In this document: positions 14,226 to 22,736 of the stretch, piece by piece
Layout of the letters: every line of letters begins with the position of its first letter
How positions within the stretch are numbered: the stretch's first letter is position 1
NCBI RefSeq assembly: GCF_018283455.1
Contig: NZ_JAAMTH010000001.1
Location: forward strand, 1,903,501 to 1,967,500
From: Planococcus sp. MSAK28401
GTDB lineage: Bacteria > Bacillota > Bacilli > Bacillales_A > Planococcaceae
DNA: 64,000 nt
Direction of reading: 5' to 3'
Program-made: the position numbers and the translations under genes
Notes under the pieces: model-generated
Database searches by the model: none
Seen by the model: the letters and a program-made list of their open reading frames with translations, nothing else
Told to the model about the DNA's origin: nothing

Positions 14226-15806
14226 TCACACCTCCACTCCATTTTTCTCATACATGACTTCGCCTGCAATGACTGTCATTTCCACTTCAGCGCTTAGCAA
14301 TTGCTCATCTGGCCCTTCGAACAAATCACGGTCGAACACGGTGAAATCCGCATCGAATCCTTCTTTGATGAGGCCGCGGCGATGCTCCATGCAAATGGCT
14401 TGTGCGCTGCCATACGTGTAAAGTCGGATCGCTTCGAAGCGGCTAAGTTTTTGTTCAGGCAAATACCCTTCGTGTGTCTCTTCTGGTTTTCTGCGTGCGA
14501 CAGCCGCAAACAAGCCTTGGCGCGGGTCGACTTCCTCAATCGGCGCATCGGATCCGCCTGCGCAGATGATGCCCTCATCCAATAGCGTCTTCCAGGCATA
14601 CGATAACGCGAGACGGTCATCGCCGAGACGCTCCACTACCCACGGGAAATCCGAAGGCACAAAACTTGGCTGGAGATCAAGCGCCACATCAAGACGTTTC
14701 AAACGCTCAAGCAAATCTTCTCTCAGCACCATCGCGTGAATGAGCCGATCCCGTTTGCCTTCAGGCGTTGGATGGGCTTCAATCGCATCGAGCGCTTTTT
14801 CCATCGCGAAATCCCCAATGACGTGGATCGCAACCGCTTCCCCGTGTTTTCTTGCTACGGACACGAGGCGTTTCAATTCTTCGTCGGAATGAATCGCCAC
14901 ACCGCTAGTCGATGGGTCGTCTGTATAAGGGCGGCTAAGCAATGCCGTCCTGCCGCCGATCGAACCGTCAGCGAATAATTTCATCGGGCCCGGATCGATA
15001 AACGGTTCCAAATACTTGGCGTCTTCCATCATTTCCTCAAAAGCACTATGGGCGCGCAGCAAATGGGCACGGAATTTCGTTTCCTTGCCGATGACATTAT
15101 GGAAAGCTTGCAGTGGCCGTGAGTAATGGCCGTAATACCCCATATCTTCTGTATGGCCTCCAGTAAGCCCGAGCTTGAGCAAATCGTCGACTGAAGTTTT
15201 CAGCGCTTTCGTCAAATAATCGACGCTCACTTCAGGCACGACATTCGCAACGAGATCCTGGGCTGCATCGAGCAAATACCCTGTTGGTTCGCCGTTTGTA
15301 TCCCGTACAATGACGCCGCCTTCTGGATCTTCGGTTTCTTTCGTGATGCCTGCCAGTTCAAGTGCACGCGAATTGGCGAGCACTGCATGGCGGCAAACGC
15401 GTTTTAACATCATCGGCGATTCACAGATGGCATCGAGTTCGCTGCGGTGGAAAATTTTCCGGTCCGGGAAATTGTTTTCATTCCACCCTTCTCCGATAAA
15501 CCATTCATCCCCGGAATGCCCTTCCGTCGAGCGGATCAATTGCTCTTTCATGCTGTCTGAACTATCAATTTTCGACAAATCGACGCGCATCAATTTTTCT
15601 CCGTGCTGAATCAGATGCAGGTGGCTGTCGACCAGCCCCGGGTACATGGTGCGGCCGGCCAAATCAATTTCCTTATCGGCTAGTTGACGCAATTCTTCGT
15701 AAGACCCTGTTTTTTCTATGCGGTCATCAGAGACCAGCACCGCTTCTACGGTCTCGCCTTCTGTTTCCATTGTATAAATCTGTCCCCCGTAAATAAGCAC
15801 CTTCAT
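14226..15806 (-). CDS. Amidohydrolase family protein (YtcJ-like)
   Basis: A 526-residue metal-dependent amidohydrolase. The TIM-barrel metal site is visible: DSHLHL near residue 60, AVAIHVIGDFA with a His ligand in the middle, and GGSDAPIE with the final Asp. The N-terminal and C-terminal beta-sandwich edges (MKVLIYGGQIYT, DADFTVFD) are as in the YtcJ/N-substituted formamide deformylase group. These hydrolyse amide or related C-N bonds; the substrate is unknown. It leads an operon with an SDR and a small protein and has a promoter at 15834-15862 and an AAGGAG site. Confidence 0.85.
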   Translation of the reverse strand: MKVLIYGGQIYTMETEGETVEAVLVSDDRIEKTGSYEELRQLADKEIDLAGRTMYPGLVDSHLHLIQHGEKLMRVDLSKIDSSDSMKEQLIRSTEGHSGDEWFIGEGWNENNFPDRKIFHRSELDAICESPMMLKRVCRHAVLANSRALELAGITKETEDPEGGVIVRDTNGEPTGYLLDAAQDLVANVVPEVSVDYLTKALKTSVDDLLKLGLTGGHTEDMGYYGHYSRPLQAFHNVIGKETKFRAHLLRAHSAFEEMMEDAKYLEPFIDPGPMKLFADGSIGGRTALLSRPYTDDPSTSGVAIHSDEELKRLVSVARKHGEAVAIHVIGDFAMEKALDAIEAHPTPEGKRDRLIHAMVLREDLLERLKRLDVALDLQPSFVPSDFPWVVERLGDDRLALSYAWKTLLDEGIICAGGSDAPIEEVDPRQGLFAAVARRKPEETHEGYLPEQKLSRFEAIRLYTYGSAQAICMEHRRGLIKEGFDADFTVFDRDLFEGPDEQLLSAEVEMTVIAGEVMYEKNGVEV

Positions 15807-15833
15807 CTAAAACCACTCCTTTTCTCTTTGTTC

Positions 15834-15862
15834 ATCATAAATATATTTTTCAGTGCATTCAA
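15834..15862 (-). promoter_or_regulatory. Promoter of the amidohydrolase operon
   Basis: Minus strand TTGAAT (15857-15862) and TATGAT (15834-15839), 17 bp apart, 27 bp before the ATG at 15806. Confidence 0.65.
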
Positions 15863-15926
15863 TAAGTTTGGCTGGAAATGACTAAATTTTTCTGCGCCTG
15901 CCCGCAGATACAAGCTTCCTCATTTA

Positions 15927-15935
15927 TGATATACT
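15927..15935 (+). promoter_or_regulatory. Extended -10 promoter of the CBS-domain membrane protein gene
   Basis: TGATATACT, a TGn-TATACT extended -10, about 38 bp upstream of the ATG at 15973. No recognisable -35 is present, which is common with extended -10 promoters. Confidence 0.5.
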
Positions 15936-15972
15936 ATGCACAACTTTAGAAAGCTGAGGTGAGCTCCCGGAC

Positions 15973-17286
15973 ATGGGGGACGAATTGGACAGTATATTTT
16001 ATCTTTATATCGCAACCGCAAGTATTCTTTTATTTTTTACCGCTTTTTTTGTAGGAGCGGAATTCTCCATCATCCGGGTGCGCTTGTCGCGCATCGAACA
16101 AGCCTTATCGGAAGGGCGCAAAAATGCCAATTGGCTGGAAAAAATCAGCAATAACCTGGACTATTATTTATCCGTTTCACGCTTTGGCATCGCCGTCACG
16201 GCAATCGGCCTTGGCTGGCTGTCAAAAAACATTGCCGAATTGCCTTCTGTACAGGCGGTGGCCGATAATGCCGGATCAAATGCGGCAGGGCCGATCGCAT
16301 ATATCACAGTGCTCGTGCTGGTCTTTTTCATCCGCGCCATCATCGGGGAACTGGCGCCGAAAGCGTTGGCAGCTCAGTATGCAGAACGCGCGGCCTTCCG
16401 CCTCGCTCCCGCGCTGAGTCTTGCCGGCAGTGTATTCGCACCCATACTTTGGCTGCTCAATGCAGCGGCACGGCTCCTCTTACGGCCGCTGGGCATCCGG
16501 ACTTTACAGCCGGAATACGGCCATTCCGAAGAAGACTTGAAGCATTTGATGCACGAGAGTTACCAGAGCGGTGAGATCAACCAGAATGAATTGGCGTATA
16601 TGCAAAATATCTTTTCGTTTGATGAACGGCTGGCGAAAGACATCATGCTGCCGAGAACGCAAATGATTACCATTTCGCTGGAAATGGATCATGATGAATT
16701 AATGGAAATTATTGAAGAACATCAATATACACGCTACCCCGTAACCGAAGACGGCGATAAAGACGCCATCATCGGCTTTGTTAATATCAAGGAATTGTTG
16801 ACGAGCTACACCACGGCCAGGGATCTCTCCAAAAGCTTGACGATCCATGACTTGCCATTCGTCCATGACCAGGCGCCAATCCAGGATGTGCTGCTGCGTA
16901 TGCAAAGCCAGCACGTTCATATGGCAATCGTTGTCGATGAATACGGCGGGACGGCCGGCGTCATCACAATGGAAGATATCCTGGAAGAAATTGTCGGTGA
17001 AATCCGCGATGAATTCGACCACGACGAAACCGATGATATCAAACGGATAGATCATCATAATTTCCTTGTCAACGGCCGGGTGCTGTTGTCTGAACTCGAA
17101 GCCCGCTTCCCGATCGAATTCGAAGAAAGTGAAGACATCGACACTGTCGGGGGCTGGGTCCAGATGATGGACACTGACATCGCAGAAGGCGGCGTCATCG
17201 ATTTGACCGACTTCCGCTTTATCGTGCGCGAGATGGAGAACCACCAAATCATCACTGTCCAATTGAACAAGAAAAACAAATCATAA
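15973..17286 (+). CDS. Hemolysin C/CorC-type membrane protein with DUF21, CBS pair and transporter-associated domain
   Basis: A 437-residue membrane protein of the CNNM/CorB group. The N-terminal DUF21 membrane domain spans about residues 10-175 with hydrophobic helices near 8-30, 65-85, 100-122 and 143-165. A pair of CBS domains follows (about 205-340, including MLPRTQMITISLEMD and YPVTEDGDKDAIIGFVN), then a CorC_HlyC domain (about 350-435, RIDHHNFLVNGRVLLSELE). Homologues move or sense magnesium and other divalent cations; the hemolysin name is historical. AGGTGAG precedes the ATG by nine bases. Single-gene unit with a strong bidirectional terminator. B. subtilis has several paralogues (YhdP, YrkA, YugS), so I give no symbol. 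Confidence 0.88.
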   Translation: MGDELDSIFYLYIATASILLFFTAFFVGAEFSIIRVRLSRIEQALSEGRKNANWLEKISNNLDYYLSVSRFGIAVTAIGLGWLSKNIAELPSVQAVADNAGSNAAGPIAYITVLVLVFFIRAIIGELAPKALAAQYAERAAFRLAPALSLAGSVFAPILWLLNAAARLLLRPLGIRTLQPEYGHSEEDLKHLMHESYQSGEINQNELAYMQNIFSFDERLAKDIMLPRTQMITISLEMDHDELMEIIEEHQYTRYPVTEDGDKDAIIGFVNIKELLTSYTTARDLSKSLTIHDLPFVHDQAPIQDVLLRMQSQHVHMAIVVDEYGGTAGVITMEDILEEIVGEIRDEFDHDETDDIKRIDHHNFLVNGRVLLSELEARFPIEFEESEDIDTVGGWVQMMDTDIAEGGVIDLTDFRFIVREMENHQIITVQLNKKNKS

Positions 17287-17325
17287 AAAAACGGCATTGC
17301 TAATCATTAGCAATGCCGTTTTTTT
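17285..17325. terminator. Bidirectional terminator
   Basis: A perfect 20-bp stem (17285-17304 and 17306-17325) around a single loop base, with A7 on the left and T7 on the right, between convergent genes. Confidence 0.95.
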
Positions 17326-17327
17326 AT

Positions 17328-18260
17328 TTACTTTTTATCATTCAATAGCGATTTTTCGTATTCGAATTTCTTCATCAGCATCTCGCCGGTGTAGCCTTCT
17401 TCGATCAATTTCGCCAATACCGCTTTGGTCTGGTCATCGGCTGCTTCTGGATGCTCATTGCGGTCAATTTCAACGACACTGTCCTCATCGGAGATCCAGT
17501 CAGAATAGCTGCCCACATAAAGCTTCAAGCCTTCATGCTGTTTTTCAGCAAGCATGGCATACAGCGCAGCTGCCGTGACGCCGCTGCCGCAGTAGACGAC
17601 AGCCGGTTCTTTCGGCTGCAGCAAGCTGCCGAACTCTTCGTCGGTACGAAATGCTCCATTCGACACCAATTGCGACCAATCGTAATTGCGCGCCCCCGGT
17701 ATGCGCCCGGCGACCGCATCGATCGGTTCGTTGATGCCAGCGTAGCGCTCAGGAGAACGGGCATCGATCAAGACACCCAATTCTTTGCCATCAACGATTT
17801 GCTGAACGTCTTTACGCGTTGCAAACAAATGATCTTGAAACTCCGGCGCCACCGCTGAAGCCGGATAGGAAGTGGATTCATTCGAAGTCGCAATGCCTTG
17901 CTGCTTCAGTTCGTCAAAACCGACGCGGCTGATATACGCGTTTTCAAATCCGGCATAAGCCAGCAGCCACCATGCCCGCGCGGCATAGGGAGAGCCGCCC
18001 TGGTCATAGACGACGATCGAATCCGTCAATTCCAAACCTGCTGCTTGAAATAATTGTGTCAGCTGTTCTTTACTTGGCATCGGATGGCGGCCGTTCGCAG
18101 ACGCCATATCGGATAAATCGTTCTCCAAATCCCAGTGGATCGCCCCTTCCACATGTTCCGCCGCAAAGCTTTCGCTTCCCCATGCGGAATCCTTCAAGTC
18201 AAAACGCGCATCGATCCAACGGTAATTTTCTGTATCTATCGTTTCAATAAAAACAGTCAT
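17328..18260 (-). CDS. Sulfurtransferase with two rhodanese domains
   Basis: A 310-residue tandem rhodanese: an inactive N-terminal domain (residues about 1-125) and a catalytic C-terminal one (about 145-270) with Cys224 in the active loop CGSGVTA. The CGSGVTA loop is typical of thiosulfate/3-mercaptopyruvate sulfurtransferases of the SseA/TUM1 group, and GRIPGARN is the usual pre-loop motif. It adds about 40 charged residues at the C-terminus. The ATG lies 2 bp after the dynA stop, so its translation is coupled to dynA. The physiological sulfur acceptor is not indicated. Confidence 0.9.
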   Translation of the reverse strand: MTVFIETIDTENYRWIDARFDLKDSAWGSESFAAEHVEGAIHWDLENDLSDMASANGRHPMPSKEQLTQLFQAAGLELTDSIVVYDQGGSPYAARAWWLLAYAGFENAYISRVGFDELKQQGIATSNESTSYPASAVAPEFQDHLFATRKDVQQIVDGKELGVLIDARSPERYAGINEPIDAVAGRIPGARNYDWSQLVSNGAFRTDEEFGSLLQPKEPAVVYCGSGVTAAALYAMLAEKQHEGLKLYVGSYSDWISDEDSVVEIDRNEHPEAADDQTKAVLAKLIEEGYTGEMLMKKFEYEKSLLNDKK

Positions 18261-18262
18261 AT

Positions 18263-21200
18263 TTATCCCCTGCCTTCCATCAATTTTTCATGCAATTGCT
18301 TCCATTGCGCCAAAATTTCGCTTTGCTGCAACAGGCTGCGCTCGGATTCAATCTGCTCAATGGCCTGGCGCAGCAGATGCTGACGCAGTCCTTCTGCTTC
18401 CTGTTCAATCCAGAACTCGGCCCATTCGATCAAAGCGGCTTTTTCCCGTTCCAAATAACGGCCGGCGTCCGGTTCCATCATTCCCTGCAGTGCGTCGCGC
18501 ATCGTTTCTTTTTCGTTTTTCTCGAAAAAGCTCTTATTGTTCTTATAATACGATTTAGCCGTAGAATAATCGGCATCGCCGAACGGTTGTCCCGCTTCGA
18601 GCAATTGTGCTTCTGTCACTTCATATGGAAGAAACGAAAACTCCGAATTCCAGTCCTTCAGTTTGGCAGCATCGTCTTTAAAGCGTTCCGTCAATTTCTT
18701 CTCGACAAATCGAGCAAGCCGCAGATTGGTCACTCTCATCTCCTGTTGGAAATCAAATGCCGTCATTTCCCGCAAATCACGCAATGCCGTATCGAGCGCT
18801 TGCTTCGAGGATTCCTTTGCGAACAGCGAAGGATTGAAAGCTTCCTTGAAGAAATCATTGAAGCGGTAGAAGACGCGCTGCTTCACATAATACAGCAATT
18901 CGCCAAGTTCTTGGCTCGCTTCTTGTTCCAATACCGGTGCCATCGTTTCACTATAGCGTTTACGGACTTTCTGTTCCAATTGCTTTAATTCTTCCAGGCG
19001 CTCGTCTTTACGTTCCAAGTTCTTTTCGGTCGACTGAATCAAATTGCGGAAACGGTCCACTGTTTTCTGTTCTTCTTCTGACAGCGACTGGACCGCAATC
19101 CCTTTTAGTTCTTCTTTCAGGAAATGCTGGAAGTTTTCTTCGAACTCCGGCATGCCGGAAATGTCGCGATCTTTCAAGGCTTGCAGGCTCGAAACGCCGA
19201 ACAGGCGCGGGAAGCGGATGCCGAAGCGCTGCAATTCATTGCCGACATAATCGATGACTGCTTGTTTTTCCTCTTCATTATTCGCCAAATCGATAGCATT
19301 GACGACAAAGAACATCTTATCCATTTCGAACGCGTCTTTCACGCGGCCGAGCTGGATCAAAAATTCACGGTCCGCGCGGGCAAACGCGTGGTTGTAATAC
19401 GTGATGAACAAGACAGCATCTGCATTGCGGATATATTCGAAGGCAACATTCGTGTGACGCGCATTGATGGAATCCGCACCTGGCGTGTCCACTAGGGTAA
19501 CACCGTTTCTGGTCAGCTCGCAATCAAAATAAAAGTCGATTTCCTCAACAAAACAACTGCGTTCTTCTTTAGCGACATACAAGCTGAATTCTTCGCGATT
19601 TACGCGCAAAGTTTCGCCCAGGTTTTCGGAAAAGGCTTCATAGCCACCTTTAAAGGCCAGCAGGAACGATTTGTGGATTTGCTGCTCAGTTGTTGCCTCA
19701 TCCGGCAGCGCATCGGTTTTCGCATAGGCCTGTTCCAGCGTCTCGACTTTCACACCGAAAATGGCAAATGAGTTTTTAACATCTTCCGTCATCGCCGAAA
19801 CGGTTTTCAAACGCACATCGGCGGTTTCATGCGGATGGGCGTCGGTCACCGGGCGGATGCGATTGATGGTCGCGGTCGTCGGATTCGGGGATACTGGCAG
19901 CACCGTCTCGCCCATTAATGCATTCGAGAACGAGGATTTCCCGGCACTGAAAGCGCCAAACAAGGCGATGGTAAATTCCTGGCCTTCCAAACGCTTCGCT
20001 TTCCGTTTCAAATAGGCTACCGTTTCCGAAAACCCGCGCACCGGCTCTAAAATATCGGCCGTTTGTTTCACACGCGACAGCACTTGCTGTTCATCAAAAG
20101 AGGCCAGTTCGTGTGTCGGGGCGCTGTCGCCATCGTCCCATTGCTGTTGTTCTTCCTGTTCGAGCATCGATGGTGTAAATTCCACCATGTCTTCAGCCGA
20201 CAAATGAAAGGCATCTTGCCAGTCAGCCACTTGTTTTTCTGCCGCATCCATCTGCTTCGGCAAAATGGCAGTGAAGGATTTTTTCACTTTATCAATCGCT
20301 TCGTCCATTTCCTCGAGCGTGCGGATCGCTAGCACCTTTTGTTCAAGCGACTCGGATTTCATGTCGATCTCCGTTCCCGCATCGTCCGGAAGCCCTTCGA
20401 AGCCCTCCTGTTGGCGGGCTTTCCATGGATCGGTTTCCTGGATGAGCCAGCGCTGTACTTGGGCAGTCAGGCTCTTGCTGACATTAAGTACGGTATCCGC
20501 CGTCATCGTTGCCGTTTCGGGAACATTCTCCTCAACGACTGAAAACGGCAAGTCAAATTTCATTTTGTCGATTTCAAGCGACTCGGTATCTGTCAATAAG
20601 CCCGCTTCTCGCAGCGATGTTTTCATCAACTTTTTCAAATGGCCTGACATTTGTGAGTCGATCGTTTTCGACAGCTTGTCTTGAAGGTCTTTTTTGCGGT
20701 TTTCCCGCTCTTCTTCGGTTTTCTTGCCGCTGAACAATAAGCCCACTTTAAATCCGGGTTGGCGCGCTTCTATATAAGGACTCAGCGAATCCCTCACTTC
20801 ATAAGGCATGATATTGGCGTTTTCGAGCAGCTCTTTGCGCTTTTTCTCGAAATTCGATTGCCAATTGTCGTAATCTTGGACAGAACTGCGGCGCTTGATC
20901 AGTTCATGTTCTTTTTTTAGGTCTTCGCGCGCAGCCCATTCTTCCTCAGACAACACATTCGCGAAGGCTTCCAGCCGCTCCGCTTTTTCATCTTCCAAAA
21001 ACCCGATGTGCTCATCTTTTAATTGACGAAGTGCAGATGCCGAAGCTTCCCCGAGGTGCCCTTGCCAATTGTCCATGACGGAGGAGACGAGCTGTTTCAC
21101 TTCGGAGAATTCATTGCCCGGGAAGTCGTGGACTTTTAATGAAGTAAAAAAGATGCCTTTCGGTTCGACGCCCCAAGCGGCAAAACTATCCGCAACCGAT

Positions 21201-21844
21201 TGCTGGAATTCCGCAAATGACATCTCGCTTTCTTGATGCTTATCGATCTGGTTGACGATCAAATAAAGATCCGTGTATTTCTGCAATTCCTTTGTGAAAT
21301 TAAAATTGAGCTCGGATTGCACATGGTTGTAATCCATGACATAAAACACCATATCGGCCACATGCAAAGCCGATTCAGTCGACATTCTGTGGGCATCATC
21401 CGTTGAGTCGACACCCGGCGTATCCATGACAGTGATGCCTTCTGGCAACACGGAAGTCGAATGTCCGATGTCGATTTGCGTGACGTCGCCGCTCTTGCAG
21501 AAATCCTTGACCGCCTGGAAATCATAGTTTTCAGGGAAATACACAGGACGGTCTCCCCTGCGGTTGACGGTGGCATAGTCTTTTTCAGCCTTATGGACAT
21601 TGACGATGTTTGCGCTTGTCGGAATCGGGCTCGATGGCAATAGCGTCTCGCCCGTCAAAGCGTTGATCATCGACGATTTTCCGGAGGAGAAGTGGCCGGC
21701 AAATCCGATAATGAATTGGTCTTTCAAAATTTTACGCGCAAATAATTCCGCTTTTTCTTCACGTTCCGTGTCGTCATTATCCTTGAAAATTCGGTAAAGA
21801 TGCGCTGTTTCGATTAATTCCTGTTTATGGTCTGTCGCTGTCAT
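18263..21844 (-). CDS. dynA: Dynamin-like GTPase DynA, two GTPase modules
   Basis: A 1193-residue fused double dynamin with the same length as B. subtilis DynA (YpbR). Each half has a GTPase head and helical stalk: P-loop GHFSSGKS at residues 50-57 with DTPGVDSTD, and GAFSAGKS at 630-637 with DTPGADSINARHT. The halves are divergent copies. DynA tethers and fuses membranes and protects against membrane stress and phage. I start at ATG 21844 (MTATDHKQEL), eight bases after GGAG. An upstream in-frame extension of 60 residues is not dynamin-like, has no ribosome site and would overlap the SDR gene. Expressed from a TGn-type promoter at 21876-21884 and coupled to the rhodanese gene downstream. Confidence 0.93.
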   Translation of the reverse strand: MTATDHKQELIETAHLYRIFKDNDDTEREEKAELFARKILKDQFIIGFAGHFSSGKSSMINALTGETLLPSSPIPTSANIVNVHKAEKDYATVNRRGDRPVYFPENYDFQAVKDFCKSGDVTQIDIGHSTSVLPEGITVMDTPGVDSTDDAHRMSTESALHVADMVFYVMDYNHVQSELNFNFTKELQKYTDLYLIVNQIDKHQESEMSFAEFQQSVADSFAAWGVEPKGIFFTSLKVHDFPGNEFSEVKQLVSSVMDNWQGHLGEASASALRQLKDEHIGFLEDEKAERLEAFANVLSEEEWAAREDLKKEHELIKRRSSVQDYDNWQSNFEKKRKELLENANIMPYEVRDSLSPYIEARQPGFKVGLLFSGKKTEEERENRKKDLQDKLSKTIDSQMSGHLKKLMKTSLREAGLLTDTESLEIDKMKFDLPFSVVEENVPETATMTADTVLNVSKSLTAQVQRWLIQETDPWKARQQEGFEGLPDDAGTEIDMKSESLEQKVLAIRTLEEMDEAIDKVKKSFTAILPKQMDAAEKQVADWQDAFHLSAEDMVEFTPSMLEQEEQQQWDDGDSAPTHELASFDEQQVLSRVKQTADILEPVRGFSETVAYLKRKAKRLEGQEFTIALFGAFSAGKSSFSNALMGETVLPVSPNPTTATINRIRPVTDAHPHETADVRLKTVSAMTEDVKNSFAIFGVKVETLEQAYAKTDALPDEATTEQQIHKSFLLAFKGGYEAFSENLGETLRVNREEFSLYVAKEERSCFVEEIDFYFDCELTRNGVTLVDTPGADSINARHTNVAFEYIRNADAVLFITYYNHAFARADREFLIQLGRVKDAFEMDKMFFVVNAIDLANNEEEKQAVIDYVGNELQRFGIRFPRLFGVSSLQALKDRDISGMPEFEENFQHFLKEELKGIAVQSLSEEEQKTVDRFRNLIQSTEKNLERKDERLEELKQLEQKVRKRYSETMAPVLEQEASQELGELLYYVKQRVFYRFNDFFKEAFNPSLFAKESSKQALDTALRDLREMTAFDFQQEMRVTNLRLARFVEKKLTERFKDDAAKLKDWNSEFSFLPYEVTEAQLLEAGQPFGDADYSTAKSYYKNNKSFFEKNEKETMRDALQGMMEPDAGRYLEREKAALIEWAEFWIEQEAEGLRQHLLRQAIEQIESERSLLQQSEILAQWKQLHEKLMEGRG

Positions 21845-21875
21845 ATGTATATCTCCTTCACCGTTACTTCTATTC

Positions 21876-21884
21876 ATCATATCA
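21876..21884 (-). promoter_or_regulatory. Extended -10 promoter of dynA
   Basis: Minus strand TGATATGAT, about 35 bp before the dynA ATG, downstream of the SDR terminator. Confidence 0.5.
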
Positions 21885-21905
21885 TTTTTTTCAACAGAAC
21901 GAAAA

Positions 21906-21931
21906 ACATCCTTCCATCTCTGGAAGGATGT
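21906..21931 (-). terminator. Terminator after the SDR gene
   Basis: An 11-bp perfect stem ACATCCTTCCA / TGGAAGGATGT with a 4-base loop, followed by TTTTTC on the minus strand. Confidence 0.9.
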
Positions 21932-21935
21932 ATCC

Positions 21936-22694
21936 TCAGGAAAATCCGTGGATCGACATGCCGCCGTCGATGAACAAGGTCTGACCGGTGATATAGCCCG
22001 CTGCATCCGATGCAAGGAACACAACAGGAGAAGCTACTTCCGGCAATTCGCCGACGCGTTTGAGCGGTGTCACTGCAAGGATTGAATCCAAGTATTCCTG
22101 GTCTGAAAGCAAATTTTCCGTAAGCGGCGTACGGAAATACCAAGGGCCGATCGCATTGACGCGGATGCCCCGATCGCCCCATTCCATCGCCATCACTTTA
22201 GTCATTTGAATAATCGCTGCTTTAGAAGCCGCATAGACGACGCCTGTTTTCAGGGCGCGGTCTCCGCCGACGGAACTGACGTTGATGATTGACGCTCCCT
22301 TATTCATATACTTGGCCGTTTCTTGGGAAAACATGAATACACTTTGCGCATTGGTATCCATGATTTTATGCCATTCGCTGTCTGTCGCATCATCCAGTTT
22401 GGAACGAATATTCATCCCTGCATTATTGACCAGAATATCGACGCTGCCAAACTGCTTGACCGCCTTTTCGACTGCCGTTTGGATTTCATTGCGGTCAGTC
22501 ACATCCGCAACTGCATAAGCTGTGCGATCGTTAGCCATTTCCTGCATGACTTGCTTCAGGTCGCTTTCGGTCCTTGCGACCAGCAGGACATTGGCCCCTG
22601 CTTCACCGAGTGCTAACGCAATCGCGCGCCCGATGCCCTTTCCGGCTCCGGTAACGATTGCGGTCTTGCCTTCTAAACGAAAAGATGCCAACAC
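21936..22694 (-). CDS. Classical SDR oxidoreductase
   Basis: A 252-residue classical SDR with TGAGKGIG at residues 15-22, NNAGMN, catalytic Ser in NVSSVGG, YAASK with Tyr-x3-Lys, and the SDGAGYITGQTLFIDGG-type C-terminus of FabG and gluconate/glucose dehydrogenase relatives. The substrate cannot be deduced. It starts at GTG 22694, eight bases after AAAGGGGG (a TTG one codon later is an alternative). It is a short unit of its own, ended by the terminator at 21906-21931, about 40 bp from the M32 peptidase gene upstream. Confidence 0.85.
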   Translation of the reverse strand: MLASFRLEGKTAIVTGAGKGIGRAIALALGEAGANVLLVARTESDLKQVMQEMANDRTAYAVADVTDRNEIQTAVEKAVKQFGSVDILVNNAGMNIRSKLDDATDSEWHKIMDTNAQSVFMFSQETAKYMNKGASIINVSSVGGDRALKTGVVYAASKAAIIQMTKVMAMEWGDRGIRVNAIGPWYFRTPLTENLLSDQEYLDSILAVTPLKRVGELPEVASPVVFLASDAAGYITGQTLFIDGGMSIHGFS

Positions 22695-22736
22695 AAGTAA
22701 ATCCCCCTTTTAGTCATTTCCTATTCACTTTTCACT

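Noticed and set aside
21845-22024. 60-residue N-terminal extension of DynA
   Set aside because: It lacks similarity to dynamins, contains no ribosome site, crosses the SDR terminator and overlaps the SDR gene; the start at 21844 gives the usual 1193 residues.
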